In this document: in pieces, positions 1-12,425 of the stretch | Position numbering within the stretch: the stretch's first letter is position 1 | Layout of the letters: each line of letters begins with the position of its first letter | DNA from: Embiotoca jacksoni | Lineage: Eukaryota > Chordata > Actinopteri > Embiotocidae | NCBI GenBank assembly: GCA_022577435.1 | Contig: JAKOON010000011.1 | Coordinates: forward strand, 1,003,001-1,067,000 | Direction of reading: 5' to 3' | DNA: 64,000 bases | The notes under the pieces: generated by a model | Told to the model about the DNA's origin: nothing | What the model saw: the letters and a program-made list of their open reading frames with translations, nothing else | Databases searched by the model: none | Made by a program: the position numbers and the translations under genes

Positions 1-1880
1 TTGGATACAGAAAAGACGAAAGAGGAATGTCACTCAAGGTTTCCGTTTTCACCCTGGCATGCAGAAAGCCACAAACAGCCATCAACTGAAACAGTTTTCC
101 TCATGAATTTTCAAACTATTGATGAATAATAAATGAGAGACCAGCTGAAAAAAAATTTGTTAAATATTGAGGGAAAATTCATCTTAACAGCTTGTTAAAG
201 CCAAGGTAAGATTATCATAGAAGAAAAAGACAGATGTCAACAGGCTTTGACATCTGTCTTCAGATGTTTGTTGTCTTCAGAGAATCCTCAATCTGTGCAG
301 CTGTGTAAAGTCTTAGTTTGACCGCTAAGGAATAAAGTATTCAGAAGTTGTACCGTGACTCAGGAAGTTAGTTAACTGTTGTGCAAGCTTTTGAATGTAT
401 TAAAGTGAAAAATTTTAATTCATGTCAGAAATACTCTTTTTTTGTTGTTGTTGTTTTTATGAAAAAGGAAAACTTCAGTTATAATTTAAAACTGTGAGTG
501 ACGGAACTACAAAGTAAGTCTGATGCAGAACCAGAGACAGTTGGAGGGAACACAGAGAATCCAGAGAGGGGTGTGAAACAGGGAGGGACCCTGTCTCAAA
601 GAAACAGCTCAGAAAATGCCTCCAATCTGAGGAAACAATGAGCTGTGCTACAGTAGCTGCACAGTAAAAACTGCCAACATGCATTAATTAGAGGAAAGAA
701 GGATTACAGGCATTTATGATTGATAGTTTGGAGTCTTGGACGTGATTCATTGCAAAGTGAGAATTTCTGCTAACTTGACCTTTAGCTGTGGAAAGCAGGA
801 AAAACAACTCTAACAGTTCCTTCTATTTTACTTTTTTACAACATTCATTACAATCAAGTCACTTTTTTGAGTCATGTCAACTTAAACTGACCTATTTTTT
901 AATTAAGAGCAAGTTGGGCCTGTTTTAATGCAACCCCACTTCCACTGAATTTTGAACACTTGCATTGTTTTCTTAAGTAAATAAATAGATTTGTATTAGT
1001 TGCACCCAAGTCGCCAGGATGATGCAACAAATTATCCTGGCTGCACCGACCTTCACTCAGAGCTTCCGTTTTTTCACTGTGATAACAGTCTGGGAACTCG
1101 GCTCGCATTAGTGTTAACTCAGCCACTTACATTAAGTAACTTACTTCGCCCAAACCATGCAGTGTTGATGGCTTACCTAAACCAAATTACGACTGTATCA
1201 TGTTTAGCCCAAACCAGGATCTTTTCCTAACCAAGGGATTTTTTTATGCTTAAACCTAAAGCACCTTACGTGAATTTGAGGCCTTCTTCACACTGCCAGC
1301 CCAAATCTGTATTTTTGTTATATCCAGATCGATTATTGAAAGTCTGAACAGCAAAAAACACATGAAATGCAACTTTTGCAAATTTGGAAGTGGATTTCTA
1401 CAGGTGTGTCTCAGTCTGAATGCTCTGGTGGGTCTCAATTTCGTGCATCACTCATAACACGACACACAGTGAGTGAGCAGAACGTCTGCTACCACTAGAG
1501 TATTGATTTTGGCTATTGGTGTGCAGATTGATACAAAAATATTGGTAATTCTGATCCCAAACGTTTCTCTTCTAGTATAGATTTTCTTATGAAACGATCG
1601 ATATTCAAAGTCAGGAATTTGGAGTAAATGTGTATTATATGTTTGACAGGAAAATAAACTATACTATTACCAGGATCAATCAAAAATAAATAGGAACTAC
1701 TTTTTTCCGGGTGTAACAATTGAAGCCAATGTGAAAGTTCCTAAAAGTGCAATACCCCTCAGGGCCACTAGGGGCTGGCTCCTAATAACCTCTGGCTCCA
1801 ATAGACTCCCAGTGAAAAACATCAATTTACCCATGAATACAAAGTAATTTGATTTTTTTTTTTTCAAAGGTCATTAGGGT
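1..1880. other. Intergenic, no gene recognised
   Basis: AT-rich sequence with only short open frames that lack codon bias, splice context or any recognisable motif. Around 1,740-1,830 there is a short stretch with the feel of a common teleost dispersed repeat (the region reading 'gggccactaggggctggctcc'), but its limits could not be defined. No gene, RNA or clear regulatory element is supported. Confidence 0.6.
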
Positions 1881-1884
1881 GTTA

Positions 1885-2035
1885 TTAGCTAAATTGATGC
1901 CTTCTGTCCAGTCCTGGTGGTCCTTCTGAAAATAATTTCACAGTATATCACTGGTAGCCTGTCTGCTTCAGACTCCAGCCCTCCATGACCCGGTTCAGGA
2001 TAAAGCAGGTATAGATAATGGATGGATGGATGATA
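1885..2035. repeat. Short dispersed-repeat tail ending in GGAT repeats
   Basis: The sequence 'ctccagccctccatgacccg' followed by 'taatggatggatggatgat' matches the end of a very common fish interspersed repeat, which finishes in (GGAT)n. Family recognised from memory; exact class not determined. Confidence 0.45.
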
Positions 2036-2149
2036 GGCCTCCAAGAGATGTATTTTTGGGAGCCTGCCTGGTTTTATTGACATACCTGGGTGCAGTTAGG
2101 ATGTCGGGATAAATGGCCCAGCATAGTGTCCCGAGGTTCTCAGTCAGAA

Positions 2150-2610
2150 GCCTCTTTTGCAGCAATTTCAAGTTCAGGTTTTCTTGGTTAAGTCTCTGCA
2201 GGCTTTGCACATTTAGAATTGAGCAGTTTATCCCATTCTTCCTCAGATCCTGTTAAGCTCCCTCAGATTGGATGGGAAGTCTCTGAACTGCCATCTTTAG
2301 GAATTTGTATTGATGTTCTACATGGTTTAAGTCTGGGCTTTTTGCTTAGCCACTCAAAGACGGTCAGAGATTTTTACTTGAAGCCATTCCAACATCGTCT
2401 TGGCTGTTTACTTTGCTTCACTGTCATGGTGAAATGTGAACCACCGCCCCAGTCTCAGGTCACTGCACTGAGCAGGTTTTATCTAACCTCTCTGAGTGTG
2501 AATCCATTCATCCTTCCCTCAGTTCTGACCAATCTATCTGTCCCTGCCACTGAGAAACACTCCCATAGCATCATGCTGCCAGCAGGGTCTTCTGCTTTGC
2601 TGCTGTTTTG
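2150..2610 (-). mobile_element. Degenerate Tc1-like transposase relic
   Basis: Read on the minus strand, the block around 2,405-2,480 gives DLRLGRWFTFHHD, close to the motif that carries the second catalytic Asp in a common teleost Tc1-like transposase. Further pieces downstream (MLEWLQ, then FPSNLRELN) follow in the expected order but are broken by stops and frameshifts. This is an old non-functional fragment of the C-terminal half. The plus-strand open frame at 2,219-2,644 is its shadow, not a gene. Family assignment is from memory of the Tc1 consensus. Confidence 0.5.
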
Positions 2611-4000
2611 TACAAGTTGCAGGAACCATATTGTTTTGTTGTGAATTCATCTGCCTCTTTACTCCACTGGTCTTGTATCAAATTGTGCTACTGTTCCTCC
2701 ATTTCCTGAGAAACCTTCCTTTGACCGCAGCAACTGCTTGACCAGTCATTACAAAACTCGATTTACATTTTACATGTGAAAAACTCTTCATCTAAACATA
2801 TATGTTCAGTAGATGTCTTATGTCTTGCAAATGCAACATCTGAATATCACAAAATTGACCAATCTTTATGCCATGCTGTGGAGGATCCCCAAGTTTCATA
2901 CAACTGGACGACTAAGGGCGCTATAACTGAAGACCAACCATGTGTTCGTGCCTCTCTAATTACTTCACAGACTTCCATACCCTGTCTGTGGCTTCATACT
3001 GGTTCAAGATTTTAAAAACGTCAGACGTCACAAAGGTCACAAGTACATAGTTTTATTTTACAAAAGAAGGCTCATTAATGCACTAAAACCACTGGCCACT
3101 GTGTGTTTAGCAAACATTACATTAGTAGATAGTCCCATTCGTTTAGGGAATAGTGGTGGATTAATATACATTAGATGGTACTTTGTATTTACAGCAGCAG
3201 GATGGTAAACATGTGGTCAAGTTGAAGGAGCACATCACCCACTGTAACTCCTTTTGGTTAATTCATGTTTTTTCTGGACACAAATGAAATTAAAAACAAA
3301 AAAAATCGGATTTTAGGAACACAGACAACTTGCTGAGTTCAGTTTACTGATGGTATTTCATACAATTTATTAAAAGTAAGAAGAATAAAGAAGAATTTAT
3401 CAAAAGCTGAATGCAGCATTTTATTGATAACTTACCAACAAGAATCATATTAAACCATAAGGGAATGCTGAAAGGTAACTCTCAGTTAATGGTGGAATCA
3501 TGCAGTCATAATCCTGAGAAGATTGGTGTTAGCTTTGAACAATAAAAACAGACTTCCATCTTCCAGACATGTGTCTCAAAGTGCCCAGACAGTCGATTCA
3601 AAAGGCAGATGGAAAATGTCACGGATTGATCCATCCGTATTAACTCTGAGTGAGAACGCCTGGAAATCGCTCTGCACAGTGACGCATGCCTTGCTGTTTT
3701 TAAATGATGCTGTGCTTTCAGCATTTTTAATAAGGATTGTTTACCCTGTTGGAGTTTCTTTTCATTGTTTAGAAACGGAAAAGAAAGAATGAACAAATCT
3801 ATTATGGGAGAAACAGTCACACACAAAAAAATCAGTGATTAAATGTAATGCTGCTGGTGAAAATATCTTTCCTCTGAATTCATCCCTACTATATAGCTAC
3901 ACAGTGTTCACAAGAGTCAGTCCAACATGCTGGCATCAAATCCAAACTGAGCATATATTTGTCATAGAACAATAACATTTCTCAGTTTCAGCATTAGATA
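2611..4000. other. Intergenic, no gene recognised
   Basis: AT-rich spacer. Open frames on both strands at 3,506-3,826 overlap each other antisense and show no motif, no coding-like composition and no splice context. Confidence 0.55.
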
Positions 4001-4029
4001 TGTAGTCTTTGCTCTATTTTCAATTCACT

Positions 4030-4125
4030 AGGGCTTTACATGATTTGCAAATTATCACATTCTTTTTTTTATTTACATTTTACACAGCGTCCCAACATTT
4101 TTGGAGACGGGCTTGTATTTTAGAT
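4030..4125. repeat. Probable end of a teleost DNA-transposon repeat
   Basis: The stretch 'cagcgtcccaacatttttgg' followed by 'agacgggcttgta' resembles the terminal part of a very abundant fish non-autonomous DNA element. Only one end was recognised. The call is based on remembered similarity. Confidence 0.35.
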
Positions 4126-4621
4126 AAGAAACATAAGGTAAATAAGGTCCAGAAGTAAACATAACTTTGCATTTCTTATGCCTTATCAACAAATATGTTG
4201 CTCGAATGTAAAATCTCAGTAAATGCATTCCGACAGAACAACAAGGTTGTCCAGGTAACAGCTTATCTTCTTGTGCTTAAATCCGCTGGAGAAGCAACAC
4301 CTGCAGAAGTTATCAAAGAGCAAGGCAACAAACAATAAGCCTCTGTTTGATGTCCCACCTAAAAATGACTGCCTGTGAAACGGAACAAGGCGACGGCGCT
4401 GACACCTGCTGTGGGATTAAGAGGGTCAGGTTCAGGGAGACCTGGCTTTGGGTTTTATGAAGGGAGAGCAGCTTGTGAATGAACAAAAACAGTGAACACT
4501 AGTTTGCCAAGAAGTAGTTACGCACATAACTCATCTAAAATAAAACAAATTTGTATCGATACTTCTGTTTGTGAATAGATTAACCAGTTAATGTGAGCTT
4601 TAGAGGTCCTCTGCTTGACTC

Positions 4622-5122
4622 TTGCTGTGTTCCAAATGACAAACTTCCTGTAGTACACTAACAAATAGTGCTCATCCACTAAAGGACTCTTACTTGTGTA
4701 GCGCAGGAATTTTGACAGAGTAGTGTTGTTTCAAACCGCACACTGCTGCCACCCGTCAAAATATCTGCAGCTTTCATTATTTTACCCAGAAATTAATGTG
4801 TTTTTGTGCCCTCTGTTTAACACCCTCAATAAACACACTGATGTATCTGTCCAGTAGCAGAAGTGGAAAAAAACAAAACACTTTTGTTTGGTGTTCAGGA
4901 ACAGCGGCGGCTTCCTCAGATGCCTTAATTTGAAAATTCTTTACGTCAGCCCCTTCCTCTACGTAGCCAAGATGGCGACAGTTTAGGCTGGAAAGTGTCC
5001 GACGTTTCACACATCTTTTTTGGACCGTTTTAAGTGCGTCATTCTGGTACTTGTAGTGCACTGCATGTTTCGGTACTTGAATAGTGTGTTAGTACACAAG
5101 TACACCATTTGGAACACAGCAA
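4622..5122. mobile_element. MITE-like element with terminal inverted repeats
   Basis: The left end (4,622 onward, beginning ttgctgtgttccaaatg) is the reverse complement of the right end (5,083-5,122, ending catttggaacacagcaa). A second matching block (tagtacactaaca against tgttagtacacaagtac) extends the inverted repeat to about 40 bp. The interior is about 500 bp and has no transposase frame. This is the structure of a non-autonomous DNA transposon. No clean target-site duplication was visible, so the superfamily is open. Confidence 0.6.
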
Positions 5123-5125
5123 CAG

Positions 5126-5869
5126 TAAAAGCCCAATTCCCTGAAAAATTTGTATTTAAAAAACAGCTGTTAAGATTTGCTAACACAGTATTTGACATCA
5201 GGATTTAAGGCACTCAATGTAAAACTGTAGACAGCCAATTAGCACCAAAGTTCAAATGTTAAAGGGCCTGAGCACCCAAGTAAAGTCCAAGAAAGCTTTT
5301 CTCAGGCCTCAGGTTGGTAAAGTTAATTTAATAAAGATGTAAACATAATCAGTCGTGAGTTCATTACTGCTGGAGAAGCCCTGTGCTGCACACTGAAGCC
5401 TCAAGACTCCACAGCAGAGGCTTCATTAGTTATCTTATAGCTCCATGAGAAACATTTGCACATCACCAGTAATTTACGTTTCACATGATCCCATTAATTG
5501 AAGTTTCATCACCAAAGAAACACAAGTTGCACTTTTAAAAGTGTAGTCAGGAGCAATGTATTAACTAAATTGATCAAAAGAGGCATGGGAGTATTAAACC
5601 TTATATTAAAAAGGAATCGAACTTTGGCCTCTTCTGGCTCCAGCCTATATCACGAGATGATGAAAATGCATTTCTATGACATAGATTAAGGTCAGAAAAT
5701 TTTCTTAATGAATGAAAAGAGTTTATTTCAAATGTATAATATGCACCATTAATCATTTCAGTACTCTACCTTACTTGGTCTGATATTACCAGTATCTTGT
5801 GGTGGCTGTAATCCGGTCGAGGCAGACGCCAACTCATCTCTGAGCATATTTGGGTTCCTTTTTTTTTAA
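5126..5869. other. Intergenic, nothing recognised
   Basis: No motif-bearing frame, RNA gene or definable repeat was seen in this spacer. Confidence 0.5.
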
Positions 5870-5975
5870 TGTTGTAAAGTTCTGTTGTAACAACTTTACT
5901 GTATGTTAAGTGCCCTGCAATAACTGGTGTTGTGATTTGGCACCATATAAATAAAATTGGATTGAATTGAATTAA
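5870..5975 (+). repeat. LINE-type 3' tail
   Basis: The run 'gtgatttggcaccatataaa' followed by 'taaaattggattgaattga' is the stereotyped 3' tail of a fish LINE, ending in ATTGA units with an AATAAA-like signal. No coding part is attached, as expected for a heavily 5'-truncated insertion. Recognised from memory. Confidence 0.5.
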
Positions 5976-7560
5976 TATAATGTCAGCAAATTAAAGGAAA
6001 ATATAAATGTGTAACCACAGTACCAAATTATTTTGCTGAGTTTAATACAGTCTAACCCTCTTGGGCTACAGGGCAAAACAGTACTTTCTCATTTAGCTTG
6101 ATACCATATTTAGCCTACTTTGTAGAAACTTTCCTGAGAGTGGCGCCAGAGACAAAAAAGATGAAGGCACTTGTAAATGACAATCATAATGACGATTATA
6201 GACTGACAGTTTGGATTTGGCATAAATGACAATTTGTTTCAGAATATTTATTAATGAAATTGTTGCATTTGAAATGTTTTCTTCTCTGCTCTTCTGGTTT
6301 AATATAATTTGAGCTTTATAACATTCGACAGTGACAGGAAAAACAAGTAATTACATTACATTACATTTTAGTACATTTCCTGTAGTTCCAACACAAGAAC
6401 AGAGAGATGGATGTTTTTAAAGCAACACAGACTGCACCAAAGGGAATTGTCTAACTTTTCCCAAAAAAAAAATCATCCCATCAAAAAATTGAAAGATGCT
6501 ACACCAATCACATAAAGGTCCTACAACACCTAATTATTCCCTTGTTCTTGTTGAGCGTGACTGCAACAAAACACAGAATCCACCACTCACTTTCAGACAC
6601 CATATACTGCAGTAAAGATGTCTTTCCCATGTAAAGATACAAAAAAAACCTAAAGTTAGCATAGCAGCATATTGGTAGAACTATAGTTCTTTTTTCTGCA
6701 GCTCCTGTTTTGCTCTTTCCCTCGAAGCTCTTTAACAACAGCTCCAAGAAGAAATCCAAAATAAGATGAGGAGGCGTTATTGTATCTTTGTGTCCTGTGA
6801 GGTTGTGAAATCCCGTAACGTAATTCTTCTGACAGCAAAACGCCACCAGCAGCCCTGCAGGGGAAGCATGACTGCACAGTTCAGGAGCGCATGGATGAAA
6901 TTTAATCCATGCTCTTCACCTCCTCCAATATCCAGACGTATTTACAGCCAAATGCTCTCGGCAGCAGTCTCCGTGGGAGCGCAGAGAACGAACCTGGTGA
7001 ATGTGCAAGCATCTGCAGCGACACGTCCAAAGAGTGGTAAAGTGGTTTTAGTATCGTGCTGCACACTTTCCAGGTGACCTTATGAAATTTGGATTCTCTC
7101 AGGGAAAGTTTAGTTAGCAAGTAAAGAAATTTCTCCACCTAAGAAACAAATAGAAAGCTGAAATTAATGTTGGTGTTTGGATGCCTATTATTTAAATGTA
7201 ATAGTTCACACATTACTTACCCTTTTGAAAATTGAATGTAAATATTTCTTCATCAAAGTAATATAACTCATTTTTTTAATTATATCTAACAAATATTTTA
7301 AACTGAGCATGGAAACTGAAAAGACCTAAAGACTAAGATGGTAACTTGTCACAATGCCATCACAGTTACAATAGAACTCAATACGGACTACTGTCATATA
7401 TTAGAAGTTCTTCAATATAACTTGAATGAAGATTGAAATGTTTTGATTTTAAAGTACAACCAGCAAGACAAATCACAAGTATGTACATCACGACACGACC
7501 GACCGCAGTGAAGGATAAATGTTCCCATAATTGCAAACGAACCTTCAGGTCAACTCCATG
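5976..7560. other. Intergenic, no gene recognised
   Basis: Open frames on both strands around 6,500-7,140 overlap one another antisense and show no domain, signal peptide or splice pattern. Nothing else could be identified. Confidence 0.5.
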
Positions 7561-7562
7561 CA

Positions 7563-7563
<1 letters not shown>

Positions 7564-7610
<47 letters not shown>
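7564..7610. repeat. (ATT)n microsatellite
   Basis: About 15 uninterrupted ATT units. It creates a spurious poly-Leu open frame. Confidence 0.95.
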
Positions 7611-7710
7611 AGTATTATTCCTGTTGCTTCTCTTTCCTTCTTACAATATAAAAACATGGTAAGATTGCCTATGATTATTAAATTGAATGAATAGCAAACT
7701 CATTAAGTAT

Positions 7711-7720
7711 GTGTGTGTGT

Positions 7721-7800
<80 letters not shown>
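7711..7800. repeat. (GT)n/(TA)n compound microsatellite
   Basis: A short GT run passes into about 75 bp of pure TA dinucleotide. Such a tract is self-complementary and prone to cruciform formation and length change. It creates a spurious Tyr-Ile repeat frame. Confidence 0.95.
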
Positions 7801-7803
<3 letters not shown>

Positions 7804-8265
7804 TGTATGTATGTATGACCCTGACACTGTCAAACAGTGGAAAACCGTTAAGTTTAGACCAACTTTTTAAAAAGGGTGGACGGGGAACTGTTACAGACAG
7901 AAGATTGTGGAGTAATCGTACTGTTTAGCAGCAGCCAATAAATAAATGAATGAAATAAAAATAATACACCTGCTTATTGTCTGAGCTGGCTGCCAGCTGT
8001 GGGCCCCTCACACACACCTCTGTATTCTTGTGTTGCAACAGGCCTTTGATCAGGTAATTGCCCCTCGGCCGGAGTTTGCATCCTCCATATGTCGCTATGG
8101 CGACCACCTCTCCACCAACCATCTGTGCTCCGCCTTCACACCCCTTCTGAGACGGACTTATGTTATAAGGCCCGAAGTGGTGAAGGAAAAGGGCAACAAG
8201 GCGCTACAAGTGGCACTTGGTGCACTTTAACAGCAAGGTTTTTATTACTGCTCATCTATGGTGAC

Positions 8266-8267
<2 letters not shown>

Positions 8268-8330
<63 letters not shown>
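8268..8330. repeat. (GT)n microsatellite
   Basis: About 31 uninterrupted GT units, giving a spurious Cys-Val repeat frame. Confidence 0.95.
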
Positions 8331-8332
<2 letters not shown>

Positions 8333-9690
8333 TGTTTACCCACCTATGCACATCTGAGATGTTCTCTGTATCACTGGGAAGACAAAATGGATTTCTTTAA
8401 ACTATAATAAGGATTATCTTCGTTTCACAATCAGCTCTGATATACAGCAGACCTGCACACGCATGACACGAGAGGATCAGGGTACAGATGGAGCTCAGGG
8501 GAAACCATTTGGGGGCTGAAGACATGCTGAGGAGCATAACACGTTTTCTGTTGCAGGGGATCAAATGCTGCGAAGCTTTTAGGAATTAAAGTCCCTCTGT
8601 GACAAATTGAAATTCACAACTATTCCCTTTTTCCCTTTAATAAGGTTATTAAAACAATCTGTGCAGGATCACATAAATAATCTGTTTCAGTCTTTCAGCT
8701 TCTTTAGTTTAAAGATACCGCTCTGTCTAATTCTTATAGCCTATCAAGCAAATTTACCCAAAATTCAGCCTGATTTATGTATTATCTTTTGATGGATCCT
8801 CGATCAGAGTAAAAACGCAGTTCTTTGGATTTCAAAAAATTATTCCTGAATAAGTTTGGAACAAGTGATCTGCCAACCTGCCAAGTTAAAGAGGTTGTTT
8901 TTTCATGGTCCATGAATCATGATTTTTCTGCTTCACAGTCATACAGAAACACACTCACAGACAGAGACACACATACAAGCAAATCAACCAAATCCACACC
9001 TGAAAATTGTACAGTTACATCCTCCATGCTGAAAACTTCTATTTGAAAAGGTGTCTCATTTTGTGCCTTGCTTGTGGGCACTGCAGTAGGAGGCTAGGAG
9101 TTTAATACAATCATTTACATGCACATGGAGAGATAATTTGCAGATGGAAGATGACAGTTGTCTCCAGTAAAAACCCTAAAAGTTAAAGGACTTAAGTCTT
9201 TTGTATTAGTTTATCAACTAATTGTTGAAAATGTGAAACTGTGCTTTCATTCCTAATTTTCTAAGGGCATCATATACAATATTAAAGTATTTAAACATAT
9301 AGTATGACGTATAGTATTTAGAGTAAAATAGGCTGGAGCTGGACATTTTCACTGTGCATCAATCCTTTAACTATATTTCAAAATATGAATGGGTTGGTCA
9401 TTAAAATGTTAGAAAATACACCACAGTGATGCCTTCAATTTACAACAATAATTAACTGAGAAAAATAAATTCCAACATTTAAGAAGCTGGAAAATGAAAT
9501 GAACTGGTATGTTAGTTTTATGAAATGATTGATCCATGATCAAAATTTTTCCAATATGCCCAAGTTGCAACTGCAGATGTAGAGCCACCTTTTCTTCATT
9601 TAACACTTTTGAAATTGTTTAGATTGCAGAATATAAAATTATAAGTCAGAATTTTTGAAATAATGACTTCAAAAAAATTAGTAAAGTATT
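8331..9690. other. Intergenic, no gene recognised
   Basis: AT-rich sequence beyond the 3' end of htr1a. The short frames here have no recognisable motifs. Confidence 0.5.
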
Positions 9691-9692
9691 TC

Positions 9693-9698
9693 TTTATT
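9693..9698 (-). terminator. Candidate distal poly(A) signal of htr1a
   Basis: Minus-strand AATAAA about 300 bases beyond the htr1a stop codon. Another AATAAA lies nearer, at 9,852-9,857. Either could end the transcript; transcript data are needed to choose. Confidence 0.4.
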
Positions 9699-9851
9699 GG
9701 ACATTACAGAACAGGATGGAGAACATGCAGCTTCAATCAAACGATCACAGCTTTATCTATGCATAGACTACAGACATTTTTGGAGATATTTAACGATGGT
9801 GATGATCAACAATAATCATAATGAGCCCTCATTTCAGATGTAGCTTCATTC

Positions 9852-9857
9852 TTTATT
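9852..9857 (-). terminator. Candidate proximal poly(A) signal of htr1a
   Basis: Minus-strand AATAAA about 145 bases downstream of the htr1a stop codon. Confidence 0.45.
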
Positions 9858-10000
9858 CAGAACAATCTCTTTATAGGCTGTAGGCTTCCAGGGAGCGCCT
9901 CTTTTCACCTGGATGTCTCCAGATCAAACCTCGGTGATGCAGTCGATGGTGAAATCACAAAAAAACAAAACATAAACAAAATATTAAAAAACTGGAACCA

Positions 10001-11251
10001 TCACGGTCTGCAGAAATGACACTTGATTATTTTCTTAAAGGCGCTCTGAAAGTCTTTGTTGAAGTACGCGTAAATGATGGGGTTCAGTAAGGAGTTGGAG
10101 TAGCCAAGCCAGTTTATGACATCCTCCAGCCAGCGGGGCATGTAGCACGATTCTTGGCAAAAAGGCATCACAAGAGCGACGATGAAGAAGGGCAGCCAGC
10201 AGAGGATGAAGGTGCCCATGATGATGCCCAGAGTCTTCACTGTTTTGCGTTCCCGTGCCATCGCGATCTTCCTCTTCGCCTCGGTCGCCTTCTCGTGCCT
10301 GCTCTCGAACAGTGGGACGGAGCTCGGGGTGTTGGGCAGCGGCAGGTTGCCTTTAGAGTTGCTGTGAACTTCGATGATCTCCAGGGACTCCCCGTCCTCC
10401 GCGTGTTTCACCGCGCCGTTGACACTCGGCAGCGGCCGCGGCTCCACGCTTCTTTTCCAGCCCTTGCCTTGTGCGTCTCCATGAGTCTTTTTGTGGAACA
10501 GCGCGGGAGATAACGCCAAGCAAGAGTCGGACACTTTTTTTTTCTCTGTTTTACGCACAGTCCTCCTGATCCGAAACCGGGCTGCTTTGAATATCCGACC
10601 GTATAAAACTAACATCAGCGTCAACGGGATGTAAAATGCCCCAAATGTGGAGTATATTGTGTACCAGGGGTCTTGTCCTATCTTACACTGCTTAGGGTTC
10701 GCCCTGTCTTCTGCCATGCTGCTGGGCTGGGAGCGCATGATCAACATGGGTGGCACTGAGATAGAGAACCCAACGAGCCAAGTGACACTGATGAGGACCG
10801 CCGCTCTCCTCGGCGTCCTTTTCTTCATATATTCTATGGGCTCTGTTATTGCCCAGTATCTGTCCAGCGCGATAGCGCACAGGTGCAGGATGGACGACGT
10901 GCAGCACAACACATCCAGAGAGATGAAGATGTCGCATGGAATTTGCCCGAGAGTCCATCGGTTTAAAACCTGGTAAAGCGCCGCCATGGGCAGCACAAGC
11001 ACTGACACCATCAGGTCGGTGACGGCTAGGGAACCGATCAGGTAGTTGGCCACATTCTGGAGAGACCGCTCCAACGCAATGGCTGCAACCACGCACGCGT
11101 TCCCAAATATTGCGCAGAGGATGAGCGCGCCCAGCAAGAAGGATGTGACCACTTGATAACTCAGCTTCACCTCCTCGTCTTCAGGTTTGAGGGATTTGTT
11201 GGAAAAGTTGTCAAACTGAGACCAGAATGTCGTGTTGTTTGTTCCCTCCAT
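10001..11251 (-). CDS. htr1a: 5-hydroxytryptamine receptor 1A
   Basis: Intronless frame of 416 residues, a typical length for this family. It is a class A GPCR of the plasma membrane that binds serotonin and couples to Gi/o, inhibiting adenylyl cyclase. Visible landmarks: N-terminal glycosylation sequons (NNT/NTT, NFS, NKS); N51 in TM1 and D79 in TM2; C106 and C189 for the conserved disulfide; D113 in TM3, the amine-binding aspartate; DRY at 130-132; S201 and T202 in TM5; a long third intracellular loop, about residues 220-335; CWLP at 351-354; N380 at the start of TM7, the residue typical of 5-HT1 receptors; NPIIY at 390-394; and a short tail ending CHFCRP with likely palmitoylated cysteines. 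The loop-3 sequence and tail fit HTR1A better than HTR1B, HTR1D or HTR5. Teleosts keep two copies (a and b), and sequence alone does not say which this is. It is divergent from rnf180, as in human. Antisense frames inside it are shadows. Confidence 0.98.
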   Translation of the reverse strand: MEGTNNTTFWSQFDNFSNKSLKPEDEEVKLSYQVVTSFLLGALILCAIFGNACVVAAIALERSLQNVANYLIGSLAVTDLMVSVLVLPMAALYQVLNRWTLGQIPCDIFISLDVLCCTSSILHLCAIALDRYWAITEPIEYMKKRTPRRAAVLISVTWLVGFSISVPPMLIMRSQPSSMAEDRANPKQCKIGQDPWYTIYSTFGAFYIPLTLMLVLYGRIFKAARFRIRRTVRKTEKKKVSDSCLALSPALFHKKTHGDAQGKGWKRSVEPRPLPSVNGAVKHAEDGESLEIIEVHSNSKGNLPLPNTPSSVPLFESRHEKATEAKRKIAMARERKTVKTLGIIMGTFILCWLPFFIVALVMPFCQESCYMPRWLEDVINWLGYSNSLLNPIIYAYFNKDFQSAFKKIIKCHFCRP

Positions 11252-11418
11252 TGTTAGTAAACTAGATGTGTTTGGAGAGCTTCGGTTACCCCGTGAAGAG
11301 CCCAGTGCGCATCACACGGTGTCACCCTGCAGAGCGCATAGCGGACTGTTGGACTGCACAGTGCTTCAACGAGGCTCTGAACTGCAAGTGTTGGCTGCTG
11401 GGGGAGAATGATGCTGCA

Positions 11419-11426
11419 TATTTATA
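11419..11426 (-). promoter_or_regulatory. Putative TATA box of htr1a
   Basis: Minus-strand TATAAATA about 170 bases upstream of the htr1a start codon. It implies transcription starting near 11,390 and a leader of about 140 bases. The position is sensible for an intronless receptor gene; the start site itself is inferred. Confidence 0.5.
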
Positions 11427-11429
11427 CCA

Positions 11430-12420
11430 GTGATGGAAAATGCGTCATTTGTGAGGATGTAACGGAGTCCGGCTGTTTTGGTTCTGTTTGTTCAGTTGAC
11501 AGCTCAGTCAGTGAGGATGACGGAGCAATGAAATAAACACATAAAACATAAATATTTTCTTTCTTTCTTTTTTTTTTTTTTTAACCTTGACAGACTGAAA
11601 ATCAAGGGATACTTGTGAGTTATTTTCATATAAACTGTTATTTCTTGAAATAATGGATTTGGCCATTTAGTGAGCTATGAAGTTGTATTTGCAGTCTTTT
11701 TTTCCTTTTACGCAAATTCAAATATTTGTTTCAATTTAGCCTCGATAGCAATTAGTTGTTTTATTTTCATCCTCAGTTTTTATTTTATACTTACTCTCAT
11801 CTGTTTTCAGCACCATGCCCAGCGCACTTGGGCCACCAGATGTGACACTGCCACCTGGCGTTGGACTAAAAAAATACAAATTGATGCAACCTTAAATAAA
11901 ATTAGGTTCTAATAACGTTGTAAAAACACACAGGGACAATAATTAGCCTATTGTATGCCATATGCCTCTTCTTTTTTTATGAATGCGTTGTTGTTTTTTT
12001 GCCACAAAATCCTACCATGCATGACATATTGCTCCACAGGAAAATTTGACATCTATTTGTACATTGATTTTTAAATGTACAGATCATTTTCTTTTCCATA
12101 ATCTGGGACGCTGGCCACTTAACTCAACTTTACAAGGAGTCCAGAAGTATTAGGTTTACTTAAATATGAGCTTTTATCCAACTAAACTATATTTAAAAAT
12201 GTTGTTTACTTCATTTTTCTACATTAAGGCCAGAGAGTGAAGGTGTGGCCTAAAAAAAAGAAAGAAAAAAAAATGAAATCGTCGGTCCAACATGATTCCA
12301 TATTTTGGCACATTCCCGTTCATTAGATTCAATTTCTTTCAAGTAAAATGGTCAACTGACCCTTTAAGCTTTTAGCGCAAAAGGATTTTTGGCATAGTGG
12401 AGATCCCGTAGTGTCCCAGT
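11430..12420. other. Divergent intergenic region between htr1a and rnf180
   Basis: About 1 kb of AT-rich sequence with poly(T) and poly(A) runs separating two head-to-head genes. No coding segment was seen. It probably holds regulatory sequence for both genes, but apart from the htr1a TATA box and the CRE at 12,426 no element was recognised. Confidence 0.5.
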
Positions 12421-12425
12421 TTTCG

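Noticed and set aside
2219..2644. 141-codon plus-strand frame
   Set aside because: Complement of a degenerate Tc1-like transposase relic; no coding signature on this strand.
6656..7138. Frames of 73-112 codons on both strands
   Set aside because: Mutually overlapping antisense, no domain, no start or splice context, no recognisable homolog.
7713..8400. Frames rich in Tyr-Ile, Leu and Cys-Val repeats
   Set aside because: Direct translation of TA, ATT and GT microsatellites.
10154..11096. Open frames of 60-134 codons on both strands inside htr1a
   Set aside because: They are out-of-frame or antisense shadows of the GC-rich receptor ORF and have no motif of their own.
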